Assembly: GCA_025363575.1 (NCBI GenBank)
Contig: JANYDM010000201.1
Location: forward strand, 1-40,679
Origin: Betaproteobacteria bacterium
GTDB lineage: Bacteria > Pseudomonadota > Gammaproteobacteria > Burkholderiales > SG8-41
Length of the DNA stretch: 40,679 bases
Reading direction: 5' to 3'
The translations under genes were made by a program, and so were the position numbers. The notes under the pieces are model-generated. The model saw only the letters and a program-made list of their open reading frames with translations. It searched no databases and had not been told where the DNA came from. How positions within the stretch are numbered: the first letter of the stretch is position 1; each line of letters begins with the position of its first letter. Shown piece after piece: positions 9,771-19,483 of this stretch.

Positions 9771-10055
9771 TTACTTTTTGAAGTCGACGCGTTCGCGCAA
9801 TTCCTTGCCGGCCTTGAAGTGCGGCACGTACTTGGCGGGCACCTGCACCTTGTCGCCCGATTTCGGATTGCGGCCGGTCCGCGGCGGGCGGTAATTCAGG
9901 CCGAAACTGCCGAACCCGCGGATTTCGATGCGCTGCCCTTCCGACAGGCTTTTGCCCATCGCGTCGAGCACCATCTTCACCGCAAGTTCGGCGTCCTTCG
10001 CCACCAGTTGGGGATAGCGCGCCGCCAGCTTCGCGATCAACTCGGACTTCGTCAT
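9771..10055 (-). CDS. ihfB: Integration host factor, beta subunit
   Basis: Small DNA-bending protein that pairs with IhfA. At 94 residues it has the HU/IHF fold: N-terminal helices [17 protein letters not shown], the core [13 protein letters not shown], the DNA-inserting arm with [15 protein letters not shown], and the C-terminal helix [10 protein letters not shown]. The arm proline in RNPKSG and the preceding length identify the beta subunit. It lies 14 nt downstream of rpsA, the classical rpsA-ihfB pair. Confidence 0.96.
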   Translation of the reverse strand: MTKSELIAKLAARYPQLVAKDAELAVKMVLDAMGKSLSEGQRIEIRGFGSFGLNYRPPRTGRNPKSGDKVQVPAKYVPHFKAGKELRERVDFKK

Positions 10056-10069
10056 GGTCGTCCCGTTCC

Positions 10070-11794
10070 CTATTGACCGGTGTTGGCCGTGTCCATCTTG
10101 GCTTTGAGCAGCGCACCCAGGCTCGTGGTGCCGGCATTGGCGGGTTTGTCCGATGCCATCTTCTGCATTGCCGCCGACTCGTCCGCCATATCGCGCGCCT
10201 TGATCGAGAGGTTGATCGTGCGGTTCTTGCGGTCGATGTTGATGATCATCGCCGTGACCGCATCGCCTTCCTTAAGATGCGTGCGGATATCTTCGACGCG
10301 GTCGCGCGCGACTTCGGAAGCGCGCAGATAACCTTCGACTTCGCCTTCGAGCGCAATCACTGCGCCCTTGGCGTCGATCGACTTGACCGTGCCCTTGACG
10401 ATGCTGTTCTTGTCGTTGGTCGAGACGAAGCCGGTGAACGGGTCGCCATCAAGCTGTTTGATGCCGAGCGAAATGCGCTCGCGCTCGACGTCGATCGAAA
10501 GCACCATCGCCTCGGTTTCATCGCCCTTCTTGTAGTTGCGCACGGCTTCCTCGCCGGGCACGTTCCACGACAGGTCCGACAGATGCACGAGGCCGTCGAT
10601 GTTGCCGGCGAGGCCGATGAAAACACCGAAATCGGTGATCGACTTGATCTGGCCCTTGACCTTGTCGCCCTTCTTGGAATTCATCGAGAACTCTTCCCAC
10701 GGATTCGGCTTACACTGCTTCATGCCCAGCGAAATCCGGCGGCGGTCTTCGTCGATTTCGAGAACCATGACTTCGACTTCGTCGCCCAGCGCGACGACGC
10801 GCGACGGATGCACGTTCTTGTTGGTCCAATCCATCTCAGAGACGTGCACCAGGCCTTCGATGCCCTGCTCAATCTCGACGAACGCGCCGTAGTCGGTGAG
10901 ATTACTGACTTTGCCGAACAGGCGCGTGCCCTGCGGATAACGGCGCGACAGGCCCACCCACGGGTCTTCGCCCAATTGCTTCATGCCGAGCGAAACGCGG
11001 TTTTTTTCCTGGTCGAACTTAAGGACTTTGGCTTCGACTTCATCGCCAACCGCCAGCACTTCCGACGGATGCTTGACGCGGCGCCAGGCGAGGTCGGTGA
11101 TGTGCAGCAGACCGTCGATGCCGCCGAGGTCGACGAACGCGCCGTAGTCGGTGATGTTCTTGACGATGCCCTTGACCACTGCGCCTTCCGTGAGACTTGA
11201 CAGCAATGCCTGGCGCTCCGCACCCTGCGACGCCTCAAGCACTGCGCGGCGCGACACCACGACGTTGTTGCGCTTGCGGTCGAGCTTGATGACCTTGAAT
11301 TCCATTACCTTGTTTTCGTACGGCGACGTATCTTTGACCGGACGAATGTCGACGAGCGAACCCGGCAGGAACGCGCGTATGCCGTTCACCATGACCGTCA
11401 GGCCGCCTTTAACCTTGCCATTGATCAAGCCTTCGACGACGGTGCTCTTTTCGAGCGCCTGCTCGAGATCCATCCAGGCCGCGAGACGCTTTGCCTTGTC
11501 GCGCGACAGGCGCGTTTCGCCGAAGCCGTCTTCGAGCGCGTCGATGGCGACTTTTACGAAATCGCCGGCCTTGACTTCGATTTCGCCGCGATCGCTGCGA
11601 AATTCTTCAGTGGGGATATAACTTTCCGATTTTAATCCGGCGTTTACCACCACGTGGTTGGCATCAACGCGGATGACTTCGGCGGTAATGACTTCGCCAA
11701 TCCGCATCTCTTTCAGCGCTAGGCTTTCCTCGAATAGCGCGGCAAAAGATTCGGGGGCTGGAGCGGGAGCTGCGGATTTTGCAACAGTGGACAT
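10070..11794 (-). CDS. rpsA: 30S ribosomal protein S1
   Basis: Binds mRNA upstream of start codons and helps load it on the 30S subunit. From ATG 11794 the protein has 574 residues and six S1 (OB-fold) repeats. Repeats 1-2 bind the ribosome; repeats 3-6 carry the typical [41 protein letters not shown] patterns and SLGMKQ linkers. GTG 11803, three codons upstream and better spaced from an AGG, is an alternative start. An inverted repeat precedes the gene (11821-11842). It sits between cmk and ihfB, as in many proteobacteria. Confidence 0.97.
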   Translation of the reverse strand: MSTVAKSAAPAPAPESFAALFEESLALKEMRIGEVITAEVIRVDANHVVVNAGLKSESYIPTEEFRSDRGEIEVKAGDFVKVAIDALEDGFGETRLSRDKAKRLAAWMDLEQALEKSTVVEGLINGKVKGGLTVMVNGIRAFLPGSLVDIRPVKDTSPYENKVMEFKVIKLDRKRNNVVVSRRAVLEASQGAERQALLSSLTEGAVVKGIVKNITDYGAFVDLGGIDGLLHITDLAWRRVKHPSEVLAVGDEVEAKVLKFDQEKNRVSLGMKQLGEDPWVGLSRRYPQGTRLFGKVSNLTDYGAFVEIEQGIEGLVHVSEMDWTNKNVHPSRVVALGDEVEVMVLEIDEDRRRISLGMKQCKPNPWEEFSMNSKKGDKVKGQIKSITDFGVFIGLAGNIDGLVHLSDLSWNVPGEEAVRNYKKGDETEAMVLSIDVERERISLGIKQLDGDPFTGFVSTNDKNSIVKGTVKSIDAKGAVIALEGEVEGYLRASEVARDRVEDIRTHLKEGDAVTAMIINIDRKNRTINLSIKARDMADESAAMQKMASDKPANAGTTSLGALLKAKMDTANTGQ

Positions 11795-11820
11795 AGTCTG
11801 CACGTTAGGGACCTGAAATT

Positions 11821-11842
11821 AACCCGTTATATCAACGGGGTT
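11821..11842 (-). promoter_or_regulatory. Inverted repeat in the rpsA leader
   Basis: AACCCGTT and AACGGGGTT are complementary with one bulged base and a 5-nt loop, forming a hairpin just upstream of the S1 ribosome binding region. In E. coli S1 represses its own mRNA through leader hairpins; a similar role here is inference. There is no U tract, so it is not a terminator. Confidence 0.4.
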
Positions 11843-11871
11843 GATTAAATAAACGCCACGCGCCTGGCAGC

Positions 11872-12546
11872 TCATGGCACCCGTATTGCATTTGCATAAC
11901 ACGCCAGTAGCTGGTCGACGGCCTGCGCTATGGACAGGTTTGTTGTGTCGATCAATATGGCGTCTTCGCCCTTTTGCAGCGGCGCTACCGCCCTTCCGCT
12001 ATCGCGATCATCGCGCGCGCGGATATCCTGCAAAAGGGCGGCCATATTAGCACCCATTCCTTTTCCTATCAACTGTTTATAACGCCGTTCGGCACGCGCT
12101 TCCGGTTCCGCCGTCAGATAAATTTTGACGACCGCGTCCGGGAAAACCACGGACCCCATGTCGCGCCCGTCCGCCACCAGGCCGGGCGGCAACCGGAACG
12201 CTTGCTGGCGCGCGAGTAGTGCCCGCCGCACCGCCGGCAGCGCCGCCACTTCGGAGGCCGTAGCCCCTGCCTCCTCAGAGCGCAAAGAATCGTTTACGAG
12301 TTCTTGATTTAGAAATATATCACTGCCGCTAAACCGAACGTTCAATGCAACAGCGATAGGCGCGACTGCTGCTTCATCGGCACTGCTCACCCCGGCCTGC
12401 TTGGCCGCCAGCCCCACCAGCCGGTAGAGCGCCCCGCTGTCGAGGTAGTGAAAGCCGAGTCGCTGCGCGACCTGGTGCGCCACCGTACCTTTACCCGAGG
12501 CTGACGGCCCGTCGATCGCGATAACAGGGGCGGCTCCGCTAGCCAT
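11872..12546 (-). CDS. cmk: Cytidylate kinase
   Basis: Phosphorylates CMP and dCMP. The 224-residue protein has the P-loop GPSASGKGT, the CMP-binding YLDSGALYRL, and ADGRDMGSVVFP, followed by the lid region RAERRYKQL. Length and motifs match bacterial Cmk. ATG 12546 lies 3 nt after the aroA stop. Placement between aroA and rpsA is the conserved supraoperon order. Confidence 0.96.
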   Translation of the reverse strand: MASGAAPVIAIDGPSASGKGTVAHQVAQRLGFHYLDSGALYRLVGLAAKQAGVSSADEAAVAPIAVALNVRFSGSDIFLNQELVNDSLRSEEAGATASEVAALPAVRRALLARQQAFRLPPGLVADGRDMGSVVFPDAVVKIYLTAEPEARAERRYKQLIGKGMGANMAALLQDIRARDDRDSGRAVAPLQKGEDAILIDTTNLSIAQAVDQLLACYANAIRVP

Positions 12547-12549
12547 CGC

Positions 12550-13863
12550 TCAATGCTCAGCGATTCCAGCGAGCACGCTGAAATAGTCCGGAAAGGTTTT
12601 CGCGACGCAGCCGGGATCGTTAATGCGGACCGGCACGCCGCCAAGCGCAATGAGGGAAAAGCACATCGCCATGCGATGGTCGTCATAGGTATCGATGGTT
12701 GCCGGCCGCAAGGCCACCGGCGGCGTAATTTTTAAGCTGTCGGCGCCTTCTTCGACCTGCGCGCCGACTTTGCGCAATTCGGCTGCCATTGCCGCGATGC
12801 GGTCGGTTTCCTTGACGCGCCAGCTGCCGATATTGCGCAACGTGCTACTGCCTTCTGCGAACAGCGCGAGCACCGCGACGGTCATCGCAGCATCCGGAAT
12901 GTGATTGAAATCCGCATCGACTGCGCGCAGCTTGCGCGCGCGTCGCGCGTCATCACCCGCCCCGGAGGCGATCCAGTTAGCGCCCATTTCGATGCTCGCA
13001 CCCATCTCGCGCAACGTGTCGACAAAGCGCACGTCGCCCTGAATACTGGCCTTCCCGACGCCCTCGACACGGACCGGCCCGCCGCCCGTCAGGCCGCTGA
13101 TAGCACCGGCCGCCAGAAAATACGATGCGGCGGAAGCATCGCCTTCAACGTAAATATCGCCCGGAGTCTCATAGCGCACGCCGGCGGGTATCGTAAATGA
13201 ACGCCAGCCGTCGCGCCCCGCATCGACGCCAAACCGCCGCATCATGTTGAGCGTAATATCCACGTATGGCTTCGAAACGAGCTCGCCTTCGACTTGCACT
13301 ACTGTGCGCACACCGAGCAGCGGCAAGCTCATCAGCAATGCAGTCAAGAACTGGCTTGAGACGTTGCCACGCACACTGACTTCACCGCCGGCGCGAATTG
13401 CGCCGGGGTGGATGATCAGCGGCGGATAGCCTGCAACGCCCGCGTAGGAAATGTCCGCGCCCAGCTTTTCGAGCGCCTCGACAAGATCGCCGATCGGGCG
13501 CTCGTGCATGCGCGCAACGCCGGACAACCGGTATTCGCCGCCGCTGAATGCCAGCGCTGCAGTCAACGGCCTGAACGCCGTCCCGGCGTTGCCGAGAAAC
13601 AGTTCTGCGTCCTTGCGCGGAAAGACACCGCCGGCTCCGCGCACGACAATCTCGCGCACGCCCTTCGGCGTGCAATCGATCCCCAGCTTGCGCAATGCGT
13701 CCACCATATGGCGCGTGTCATCCGACTGCAGCACCTCGTGGATGCGCGTGTCACCGCTGGCGACCGCGGCGAGCAGCAATATGCGGTTCGATATGCTTTT
13801 CGAGCCGGGCAGCTTGACCGCGCCGCTGACGCGCCGTATCGGCGCCAGATCGAGATATTCCAC
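12550..13863 (-). CDS. aroA: 3-phosphoshikimate 1-carboxyvinyltransferase (EPSP synthase)
   Basis: Joins shikimate-3-phosphate and PEP in the chorismate pathway. The 437-residue protein has [13 protein letters not shown], the PEP-site loop [25 protein letters not shown], and [26 protein letters not shown], with Ala/Phe where the class I consensus has Thr/Met (NAGTAMRPL), is a normal class I variant; glyphosate response cannot be judged. The start is GTG 13863 with a weak ribosome binding site. In pseudomonads tyrA and aroA are fused; here they are separate, 44 nt apart. Confidence 0.95.
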   Translation of the reverse strand: MEYLDLAPIRRVSGAVKLPGSKSISNRILLLAAVASGDTRIHEVLQSDDTRHMVDALRKLGIDCTPKGVREIVVRGAGGVFPRKDAELFLGNAGTAFRPLTAALAFSGGEYRLSGVARMHERPIGDLVEALEKLGADISYAGVAGYPPLIIHPGAIRAGGEVSVRGNVSSQFLTALLMSLPLLGVRTVVQVEGELVSKPYVDITLNMMRRFGVDAGRDGWRSFTIPAGVRYETPGDIYVEGDASAASYFLAAGAISGLTGGGPVRVEGVGKASIQGDVRFVDTLREMGASIEMGANWIASGAGDDARRARKLRAVDADFNHIPDAAMTVAVLALFAEGSSTLRNIGSWRVKETDRIAAMAAELRKVGAQVEEGADSLKITPPVALRPATIDTYDDHRMAMCFSLIALGGVPVRINDPGCVAKTFPDYFSVLAGIAEH

Positions 13864-13907
13864 GCGCTGTCCGGGTCAGTTGCGGGTTATGCCCGGTATC
13901 AGGGGCG

Positions 13908-14810
13908 TCATAAGGGTTTGAGCCATTTCGCACGCGCGTCGCGTGCCGCCGCGAATCTTGCGGCGAGCGCGTCGCCGTCGCTGGCTTCGACCATGCCACG
14001 AACGGCCTCGAGATCGCTCAGGTAGCCGTCGAGTGCAGCGAGTATCGCATCGCGATTGGCGAGACAAATGTCGCGCCACATTTCGGGGGAACTGCCCGCG
14101 ATGCGCGTCAAGTCGCGAAATCCGCCGCCGGTGTGCTGGAACAATTTCGCGGCATCGGCGTAACCCGCGATATTGCCGACTGCAGTAAACGAAATCAGAT
14201 GCGGCAGATGGCTCACCAGCGCGAACATGCGGTCATGATCGGCGGCGTTCATCGTGATGATGCGCATGCCCGCGAGCTTCCAGGCCATGGTCACCAGCCT
14301 GAGCGCACGTGCTGCAGTGTCGGGCAGCGGCGTCAAAACCAAATTGCGGCCGGCGAACAGTTCCGCGAACGCAGCCTGCGCACCGCTCTTTTCGGTGCCC
14401 GCTATCGGATGCGCGGGAACGAAGCGCGCAAATGCCGCGCCGAGCTGGCGCCGCGCGCTCTCGATAACATCGCGCTTCGTGCTGCCGGCATCGCTGATGA
14501 CTGTATGCGGCGCAAGATGCGGCGCGATCTGCGCCAGTACCGCGCGCGCCTGACCGAGAGGCACCGCCAGCAGCACGAAATCCGCATCTTTGACCGCGAG
14601 CGCAGGATCGGTTGCGATCTCGTCGATGACGCCGAGCCGGCGCGCAGCCAGCAAGTTGGCACGGCTCCTGCCGACGCCGACGACATGCGCCACCGCGACC
14701 CGCCGTTTCAGAGCCAGCGCGAACGACCCGCCGATAAGGCCGACGCCGAACACGACCAGCTTGCCGATCAGCGGCTTACGCGACGGCGCGTTTTTTTTTC
14801 TGCGTTTCAT
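13908..14810 (-). CDS. tyrA: Prephenate (arogenate) dehydrogenase
   Basis: Oxidative decarboxylation of prephenate (or arogenate) toward tyrosine. The 300-residue TyrA has the NAD(P) motif VFGVGLIGGSFALALKR, HPIAGTEKSG with the catalytic histidine, and HDRMFALVSHLPHLISF. GVG is followed by no acidic residue after beta-2 (VGVGRSRANL), which may point to NADP use, but this is a weak guide. ATG 14810 overlaps the hisC stop (ATGA). No chorismate mutase or ACT domain is fused. Confidence 0.94.
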   Translation of the reverse strand: MKRRKKNAPSRKPLIGKLVVFGVGLIGGSFALALKRRVAVAHVVGVGRSRANLLAARRLGVIDEIATDPALAVKDADFVLLAVPLGQARAVLAQIAPHLAPHTVISDAGSTKRDVIESARRQLGAAFARFVPAHPIAGTEKSGAQAAFAELFAGRNLVLTPLPDTAARALRLVTMAWKLAGMRIITMNAADHDRMFALVSHLPHLISFTAVGNIAGYADAAKLFQHTGGGFRDLTRIAGSSPEMWRDICLANRDAILAALDGYLSDLEAVRGMVEASDGDALAARFAAARDARAKWLKPL

Positions 14811-15931
14811 GCGGGCAAAGACTGTGCGAGCGCCTCGAGGAACCGCTCGTTCTCAGCAGCCAGGCCGACGCTTACGCGCAAATGCGCGGGCATTCCGTAC
14901 GCGCTCAGTGGCCGCACGATAACACCGCGCTTCAGGAGCCGCTGAAAAACACCGGCGCCATCGCCCACATTGACGCTGACGAAATTGCCTGCCGACGGAA
15001 TGCAAGCCAGGCCGAGCTTCGCCAACCCCGCCGTGATTTGCTGCATGCCGGCTTGATTGAGCTCGAAACTCTTGCGCACGAAATCGTGGTCGTCGAGGCC
15101 GGCCGCAGCCGCGGCCAGCGACATGCTGTTCACGTTGAACGGCTGGCGCACGCGGTTCATCAGGTCCGCAATCGGCGGGCTGGTGAACGCGTAGCCGACG
15201 CGCAGTCCCGCCAGGCCGTATGCCTTCGAGAACGTGCGCGTAACCACAAGATTCGGGAATTCCGCGAGCCACGCGAGAGAATCGGCCTTTAGTTCGTCTG
15301 GAATGTATTCGTTGTAAGCCTCGTCCAGCACGACCACGACTTCGCGCGGCACTTTGCGCAGAAAACCGTGCAGGTCGTCCGCACTTATCAGCGTGCCGGT
15401 CGGATTGTTCGGATTGGCGAGGAAAACCATGCGCGTGCGCGGTGTCACCGCGGCCAGCATCGCAGCCGGATCGTGCGCGAACCCGCGCGCCGGCGCAACA
15501 ACGCCCTGCGCTCCCGTGTATTGAATCTCCAATGCGTAAATCGCGAACGCATACTGTGAGTACACTGCTTCGAGGCCGGGCGCCAGAAATGCGCGCGCCG
15601 CCGCGTGCAGCACATCGTTGGAGCCGTTGCCGAGTACGATCTGCGCAGTGTCGAGGCCGTAGCGCCGCGCGAGCGCGTTCTTCAACTCGAACCCGTTGCC
15701 GTCCGGATAGCGCGCGAGGTCGGCTAGCACGGCCTGGATCGCGCACATCGCCAGCGGACTTACGCCGAGCGGATTTTCATTCGAAGCGAGCTTGATTATG
15801 CGGTCGGGATCGAGGGCCAGTTCGCGCGCGAGTTCAGCGATCGGCTTGCCCGGCTGGTACGGCGCAATCGACCGGATGTAGCCGGGCGCGAGATCGCAAA
15901 TATCGAACCCTCGATTACTGGCATTTTTCAT
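14807..15931 (-). CDS. hisC: Histidinol-phosphate aminotransferase (HisC2-type)
   Basis: PLP aminotransferase of 374 residues. Motifs are KLASNENPLGVSP, FLANPNNPTGT, VVLDEAYNEY and the PLP lysine in TFSKAYGLAGLRVGYA. In this position, between pheA and tyrA, the enzyme is usually the second HisC paralogue, acting on aromatic 2-oxo acids as well as histidinol phosphate. I chose ATG 15931, which follows AAGGTG at good spacing; an upstream TTG at 15970 is less likely. Coupled by overlap to tyrA. Confidence 0.93.
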   Translation of the reverse strand: MKNASNRGFDICDLAPGYIRSIAPYQPGKPIAELARELALDPDRIIKLASNENPLGVSPLAMCAIQAVLADLARYPDGNGFELKNALARRYGLDTAQIVLGNGSNDVLHAAARAFLAPGLEAVYSQYAFAIYALEIQYTGAQGVVAPARGFAHDPAAMLAAVTPRTRMVFLANPNNPTGTLISADDLHGFLRKVPREVVVVLDEAYNEYIPDELKADSLAWLAEFPNLVVTRTFSKAYGLAGLRVGYAFTSPPIADLMNRVRQPFNVNSMSLAAAAAGLDDHDFVRKSFELNQAGMQQITAGLAKLGLACIPSAGNFVSVNVGDGAGVFQRLLKRGVIVRPLSAYGMPAHLRVSVGLAAENERFLEALAQSLPA

Positions 15932-15994
15932 TGACACCTTGAAAGTAGTATTCGGCTGCGGGCGGACCAACAGCGGCGCCCGCCGCGCCGGCGC

Positions 15995-17059
15995 TTATAC
16001 CGAGCCGACGGGATAAGAGCCGAGATTTTTCAGGAACGCCGCCTTCTGCGCAAGCTCGTGCAGAGTTTCGGCGACCTTGGCGTCCTGGCGGTGTCCTTCG
16101 ATGTCCACATAAAAAAGATACTCCCAGCGCCCGGTGCGCGCCGGCCGCGATTCGAGCCGGGTCATGCTGACGCCATGCGTCGCAAGCGGCGTGAGCAGTG
16201 CATGGATCGCGCCGGGCACGTTGTGCGTCGACATCACCAGCGAAGTCTTGTCCTGGCCCGATTGCCCCGCATCGTCGGCCGCTATGACGACGAAGCGCGT
16301 GGTGTTCTGCGGCTGGTCCTCGATATTGCCGGCGACGATTTTCAGGCCGTAGACTGCGGCTGCCGTCTTGCTCGCTATGGCGGCCGCCGCGCCGTCCTTC
16401 GCCGCCAGGCGCGCGGCCTCGGCGTTGCTCACCACCGGCACCTGCTTCGCTTTAGGATAGTGCTGAGCGAGCCATTCATGGCATTGCGCGAGGCTCTGAC
16501 TATGCGAGAGTATCTTCTTCACGCTCGCCGCTTTACCACTCTTGTTCATCAGGTTCTGATGCACCGACAGCAGCACCTCGCCGCATATCTTGAGCGGAGT
16601 CGCCAGCAGCAGATCGTGCGTGAGTGTGATGCTACCTTCAGTCGAATTCTCGATTGGCACAACCCCATAGGCGACTGCGCCGGTCTCGACCTGGCGGAAC
16701 ACACCGTCGATGGAAGCGCACGGCTTCAACATGGCCTGGCTGCCGAACTGACGGATCGCCGCTTCTTCGCTGAACGTTCCCTGCGGGCCGAGATACGCGA
16801 CGGTTATGCCGGCTTCGAGCGCACGGCATGCCGACATGATTTCCGTGTAGAGGCGCGTCAGCGCCGCCGCCGGCAAAGGACCCTTGTTGCGTGCGTTCAC
16901 ACGCCGCAATACCTGAGCTTCGCGCTCCGGACGGTACTTGGCGCCGCTCTTGGCGTGCCCGATGTCCTGCGCAAGGGCAGCGCGCTCGCGCAAAAGATCG
17001 ACGATGCGGTCATCGACGGCATCGATGCGGGCACGTATGTTTTTGAGCGAATCGTTCAC
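15995..17059 (-). CDS. pheA: Chorismate mutase / prephenate dehydratase (P-protein)
   Basis: Bifunctional enzyme from chorismate to phenylpyruvate. Residues 1-90 are an AroQ-type chorismate mutase (RIDAVDDRIVDLLRERAAL). Then comes the prephenate dehydratase with VAYLGPQGTFSEEAA, VPIENSTEGSI and NTTRFVVIA, followed by a C-terminal ACT domain with the phenylalanine-binding SMTRLESRPAR. The GTG at 17059 follows AGGGA at 7 nt and is preferred over TTG 17086; the protein then has 354 residues. Phenylalanine feedback through the ACT domain is expected from the family. Confidence 0.96.
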   Translation of the reverse strand: MNDSLKNIRARIDAVDDRIVDLLRERAALAQDIGHAKSGAKYRPEREAQVLRRVNARNKGPLPAAALTRLYTEIMSACRALEAGITVAYLGPQGTFSEEAAIRQFGSQAMLKPCASIDGVFRQVETGAVAYGVVPIENSTEGSITLTHDLLLATPLKICGEVLLSVHQNLMNKSGKAASVKKILSHSQSLAQCHEWLAQHYPKAKQVPVVSNAEAARLAAKDGAAAAIASKTAAAVYGLKIVAGNIEDQPQNTTRFVVIAADDAGQSGQDKTSLVMSTHNVPGAIHALLTPLATHGVSMTRLESRPARTGRWEYLFYVDIEGHRQDAKVAETLHELAQKAAFLKNLGSYPVGSV

Positions 17060-17134
17060 GAAAAAATCCCTGGAATCCGCGGGCAACTGCAGACCGGATA
17101 TTAAATCAATAAGGCCGGTGCGGGTAACCGCGCT

Positions 17135-18331
17135 TCACTCGCGCCGCGATTTTTCCAGCGGCAGATAGCGCACGGCAAGCACGCCTTTAGTCGCGGCAAT
17201 TTTGCCGACCACCGATGGCGCCACCGCGCTATCGACGTCAACCAGCGTGTAAGCCATCTCGCCCTTTGACTTGTTGAGCATGTTGTGGATGTTGAGTCCC
17301 GCGTCCGCCATCGCCGTCGAGATCTGGCCCAGCATGTTGGGCACGTTGGTGTTGGCGATGCCGACGCGGAACTGTGATTCGCGCGCCATCACCACGTCGG
17401 GAAAATTGACGGCATTTTGTATATTGCCGTGTTCCAGGTAGCCGCGCAGCTGGTCGACCACCATGATCGCGCAGTTGTCTTCCGCCTCGCGTGTCGACGC
17501 GCCCAGGTGCGGCAATGCGATCACGCCCGGATGCTTGAGCAGCGCCTGCGCAGGAAAATCGCACACATACGACTTCAGCTTCTTCGCCGCCAGCGCCGCG
17601 AGCACCACGGCGTTGTCGACTATGCCGTCGCGCGAAAAATTGAGCAGGATTGCGTCGTCGCGCATCAGCGCCAGACGTTCGGCGTTGATCAGGTTTTTGG
17701 TTGCCTCGACATACGGCACGTGCAGAGTGACGAAATCCGCGGCCTTCAGCACTTCCTCGACTGAATTCGCCTTTCTGACCTGCGCCGGCAGGCTCCACGC
17801 CGCGTCGACCGTGATGTGGGGATCATAACCGAGCACGTTCATGCCGAGCTTGATGGCCGCATCGGCGACCAGGCTGCCGATCTTGCCAAGGCCAATGACA
17901 CCCAGCGTGTGCTGCGGCAGCTCGCTGCCGGCGAAATTTTTCTTGCCGTCCTCGACGGCCTTATTCAGCGACTCGTCGTCACCCTGCAGCCCGTCGACAA
18001 AACGCGTCGCCGGCAGCAGGTTGCGCGCGGCAATCAGCATGCCCGCGATCACGAGTTCTTTCACGGCGTTGGCGTTGGCGCCCGGCGCATTGAATACGGG
18101 CACGCCGCGCGCGCTCATTGCCTTGACCGGAATGTTGTTGGTGCCCGCGCCGGCGCGCGCGATCGCCTGTACCTGCGGCGCGATGGTGAATGCGTGCAAA
18201 TCCTGCGAGCGGACGAGGATCGCGTCCGGTTCGCCGACCTTGGCGCCTACTTCGTAATGCCCTGCGGGGAAACGCTTGAGTCCGATCTGCGCGATATTGT
18301 TTATCGTGAGAACACGCAACGTGGCGGCCAT
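17135..18331 (-). CDS. serA: D-3-phosphoglycerate dehydrogenase
   Basis: First step of serine synthesis: 3-phosphoglycerate to phosphohydroxypyruvate. The 398-residue protein has the D-2-hydroxyacid dehydrogenase fold: RAGAGTNNIPV, the NAD motif GVIGLGKIGS, NFSRDGIVDN with the catalytic Arg, and the His in ALPHLGAST. A C-terminal ACT domain (about 325-398) suggests serine control. It lies 5 nt downstream of serC, the next enzyme in the pathway, and upstream of pheA. Confidence 0.94.
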   Translation of the reverse strand: MAATLRVLTINNIAQIGLKRFPAGHYEVGAKVGEPDAILVRSQDLHAFTIAPQVQAIARAGAGTNNIPVKAMSARGVPVFNAPGANANAVKELVIAGMLIAARNLLPATRFVDGLQGDDESLNKAVEDGKKNFAGSELPQHTLGVIGLGKIGSLVADAAIKLGMNVLGYDPHITVDAAWSLPAQVRKANSVEEVLKAADFVTLHVPYVEATKNLINAERLALMRDDAILLNFSRDGIVDNAVVLAALAAKKLKSYVCDFPAQALLKHPGVIALPHLGASTREAEDNCAIMVVDQLRGYLEHGNIQNAVNFPDVVMARESQFRVGIANTNVPNMLGQISTAMADAGLNIHNMLNKSKGEMAYTLVDVDSAVAPSVVGKIAATKGVLAVRYLPLEKSRRE

Positions 18332-18336
18332 CGCAT

Positions 18337-19419
18337 TTACCCGTTTCGCGCCTGGAACTCGCGCATGAACTCGACCAGCGCCCTGACGCCTGCCTCGGGC
18401 ATCGCGTTGTAGATCGACGCGCGCATGCCGCCCACGGCGCGATGGCCTTTGAGTTCGATCATTCCGCGCTGCTTCGCCTGCTTGAGAAAATCGTCATTGA
18501 GCTGCTCGTTGCGCAGGCGGAACGGCACATTCATAAGCGAGCGGTCGGCCTTGTCCACCGGCGAATAATAAAATTCGGTCTGGTCGAGATAATCGTAGAG
18601 AAGGTGCGCTTTGGCGCGGTTCAGCTCGGCGATTTTTTTCAGGCCGCCGAGTTTCTTCAGCCACTGGAACACGAGCCCGGCGATATAGATACTGTAGGTC
18701 GCCGGTGTATTGAGCATGGAATCGGCTTCCGCCTGCGCCTTATAGTCGAGCACCGTCGGCGTGAGCGGCAGCACATTGCCGATGAGATCCTCGCGCACGA
18801 TGACGATAGTCAACCCCGCAGGTCCGATATTCTTCTGCGCGCCGGCGTAGATCAGGCCGTATTTGGCAACATCGACGGGGCGCGACAGAATATGCGAGGA
18901 CATGTCGGCCACGAGCGGCACGCTGCCGGTATCGGGCACCCAGTGGAACTCGACGCCGCCTATCGTTTCATTGGTGCAGACGTGCACATACGCCGCGTCG
19001 GGGTCCAGCTTCCAGGCGGCCTGCTTCGGCGCGTAGGTGAAGTTCTTGTCTTCGGAGCTCGCGGCGATATTGACGGCGCCGTAACGCTTCGCGTCCTTGA
19101 TTGCCTTCTTCGACCATTCGCCGGTATTCACGTAATCGGCGCTTTTCTTGCCGCGCAACAGGTTCATCGGGATCGCCGCGAACTGAAGCGTCGCGCCGCC
19201 TTGCAGAAACAGTACTTTGTAATTGGCGGGCACCCCGAGCAATTCTCGCAAGTCCGCTTCCGCAGCCTGCGCAATGCTGATGAACTCCTTGCCGCGATGG
19301 CTCATCTCCATCACCGACGTGCCGCAGCCATGCCAGTCGAGCATTTCGCGGCTCGCCTGTTCGAGGACGGGTTCCGGCAACACTGCCGGGCCGGCGGCAA
19401 AATTATAGATACGCGACAT
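18337..19419 (-). CDS. serC: Phosphoserine aminotransferase
   Basis: Second step of serine synthesis, and also used for the PLP precursor 4-phosphohydroxythreonine. The 360-residue protein begins MSRIYNFAAGPAVLPEPVL, has SVMEMSHRG, LFLQGGAT, DMSSHILSRP and the PLP lysine in YAGAQKNIGPAGL. ATG 19419 follows AGGA at 8 nt. An in-frame upstream extension to 19539 would overlap gyrA and is not credible. It begins the amino acid part of the supraoperon behind gyrA. Confidence 0.96.
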   Translation of the reverse strand: MSRIYNFAAGPAVLPEPVLEQASREMLDWHGCGTSVMEMSHRGKEFISIAQAAEADLRELLGVPANYKVLFLQGGATLQFAAIPMNLLRGKKSADYVNTGEWSKKAIKDAKRYGAVNIAASSEDKNFTYAPKQAAWKLDPDAAYVHVCTNETIGGVEFHWVPDTGSVPLVADMSSHILSRPVDVAKYGLIYAGAQKNIGPAGLTIVIVREDLIGNVLPLTPTVLDYKAQAEADSMLNTPATYSIYIAGLVFQWLKKLGGLKKIAELNRAKAHLLYDYLDQTEFYYSPVDKADRSLMNVPFRLRNEQLNDDFLKQAKQRGMIELKGHRAVGGMRASIYNAMPEAGVRALVEFMREFQARNG

Positions 19420-19447
19420 CTGCTGGATCCTGTAGTTAGTCGTTGTT

Positions 19448-19475
19448 GTTATAGAAGGCGCGTGAAACGCAAAAA
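19448..19475 (-). promoter_or_regulatory. Weak candidate promoter for serC
   Basis: On the minus strand, TATAAC as -10 (19453-19448) with a T-rich -35 candidate TTTTTG (19475-19470) and a 16-nt spacer. It falls in the 64-nt gap between gyrA and serC. It would allow serC and followers to be expressed apart from gyrA. Low confidence. Confidence 0.28.
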
Positions 19476-19483
19476 AACTAACG

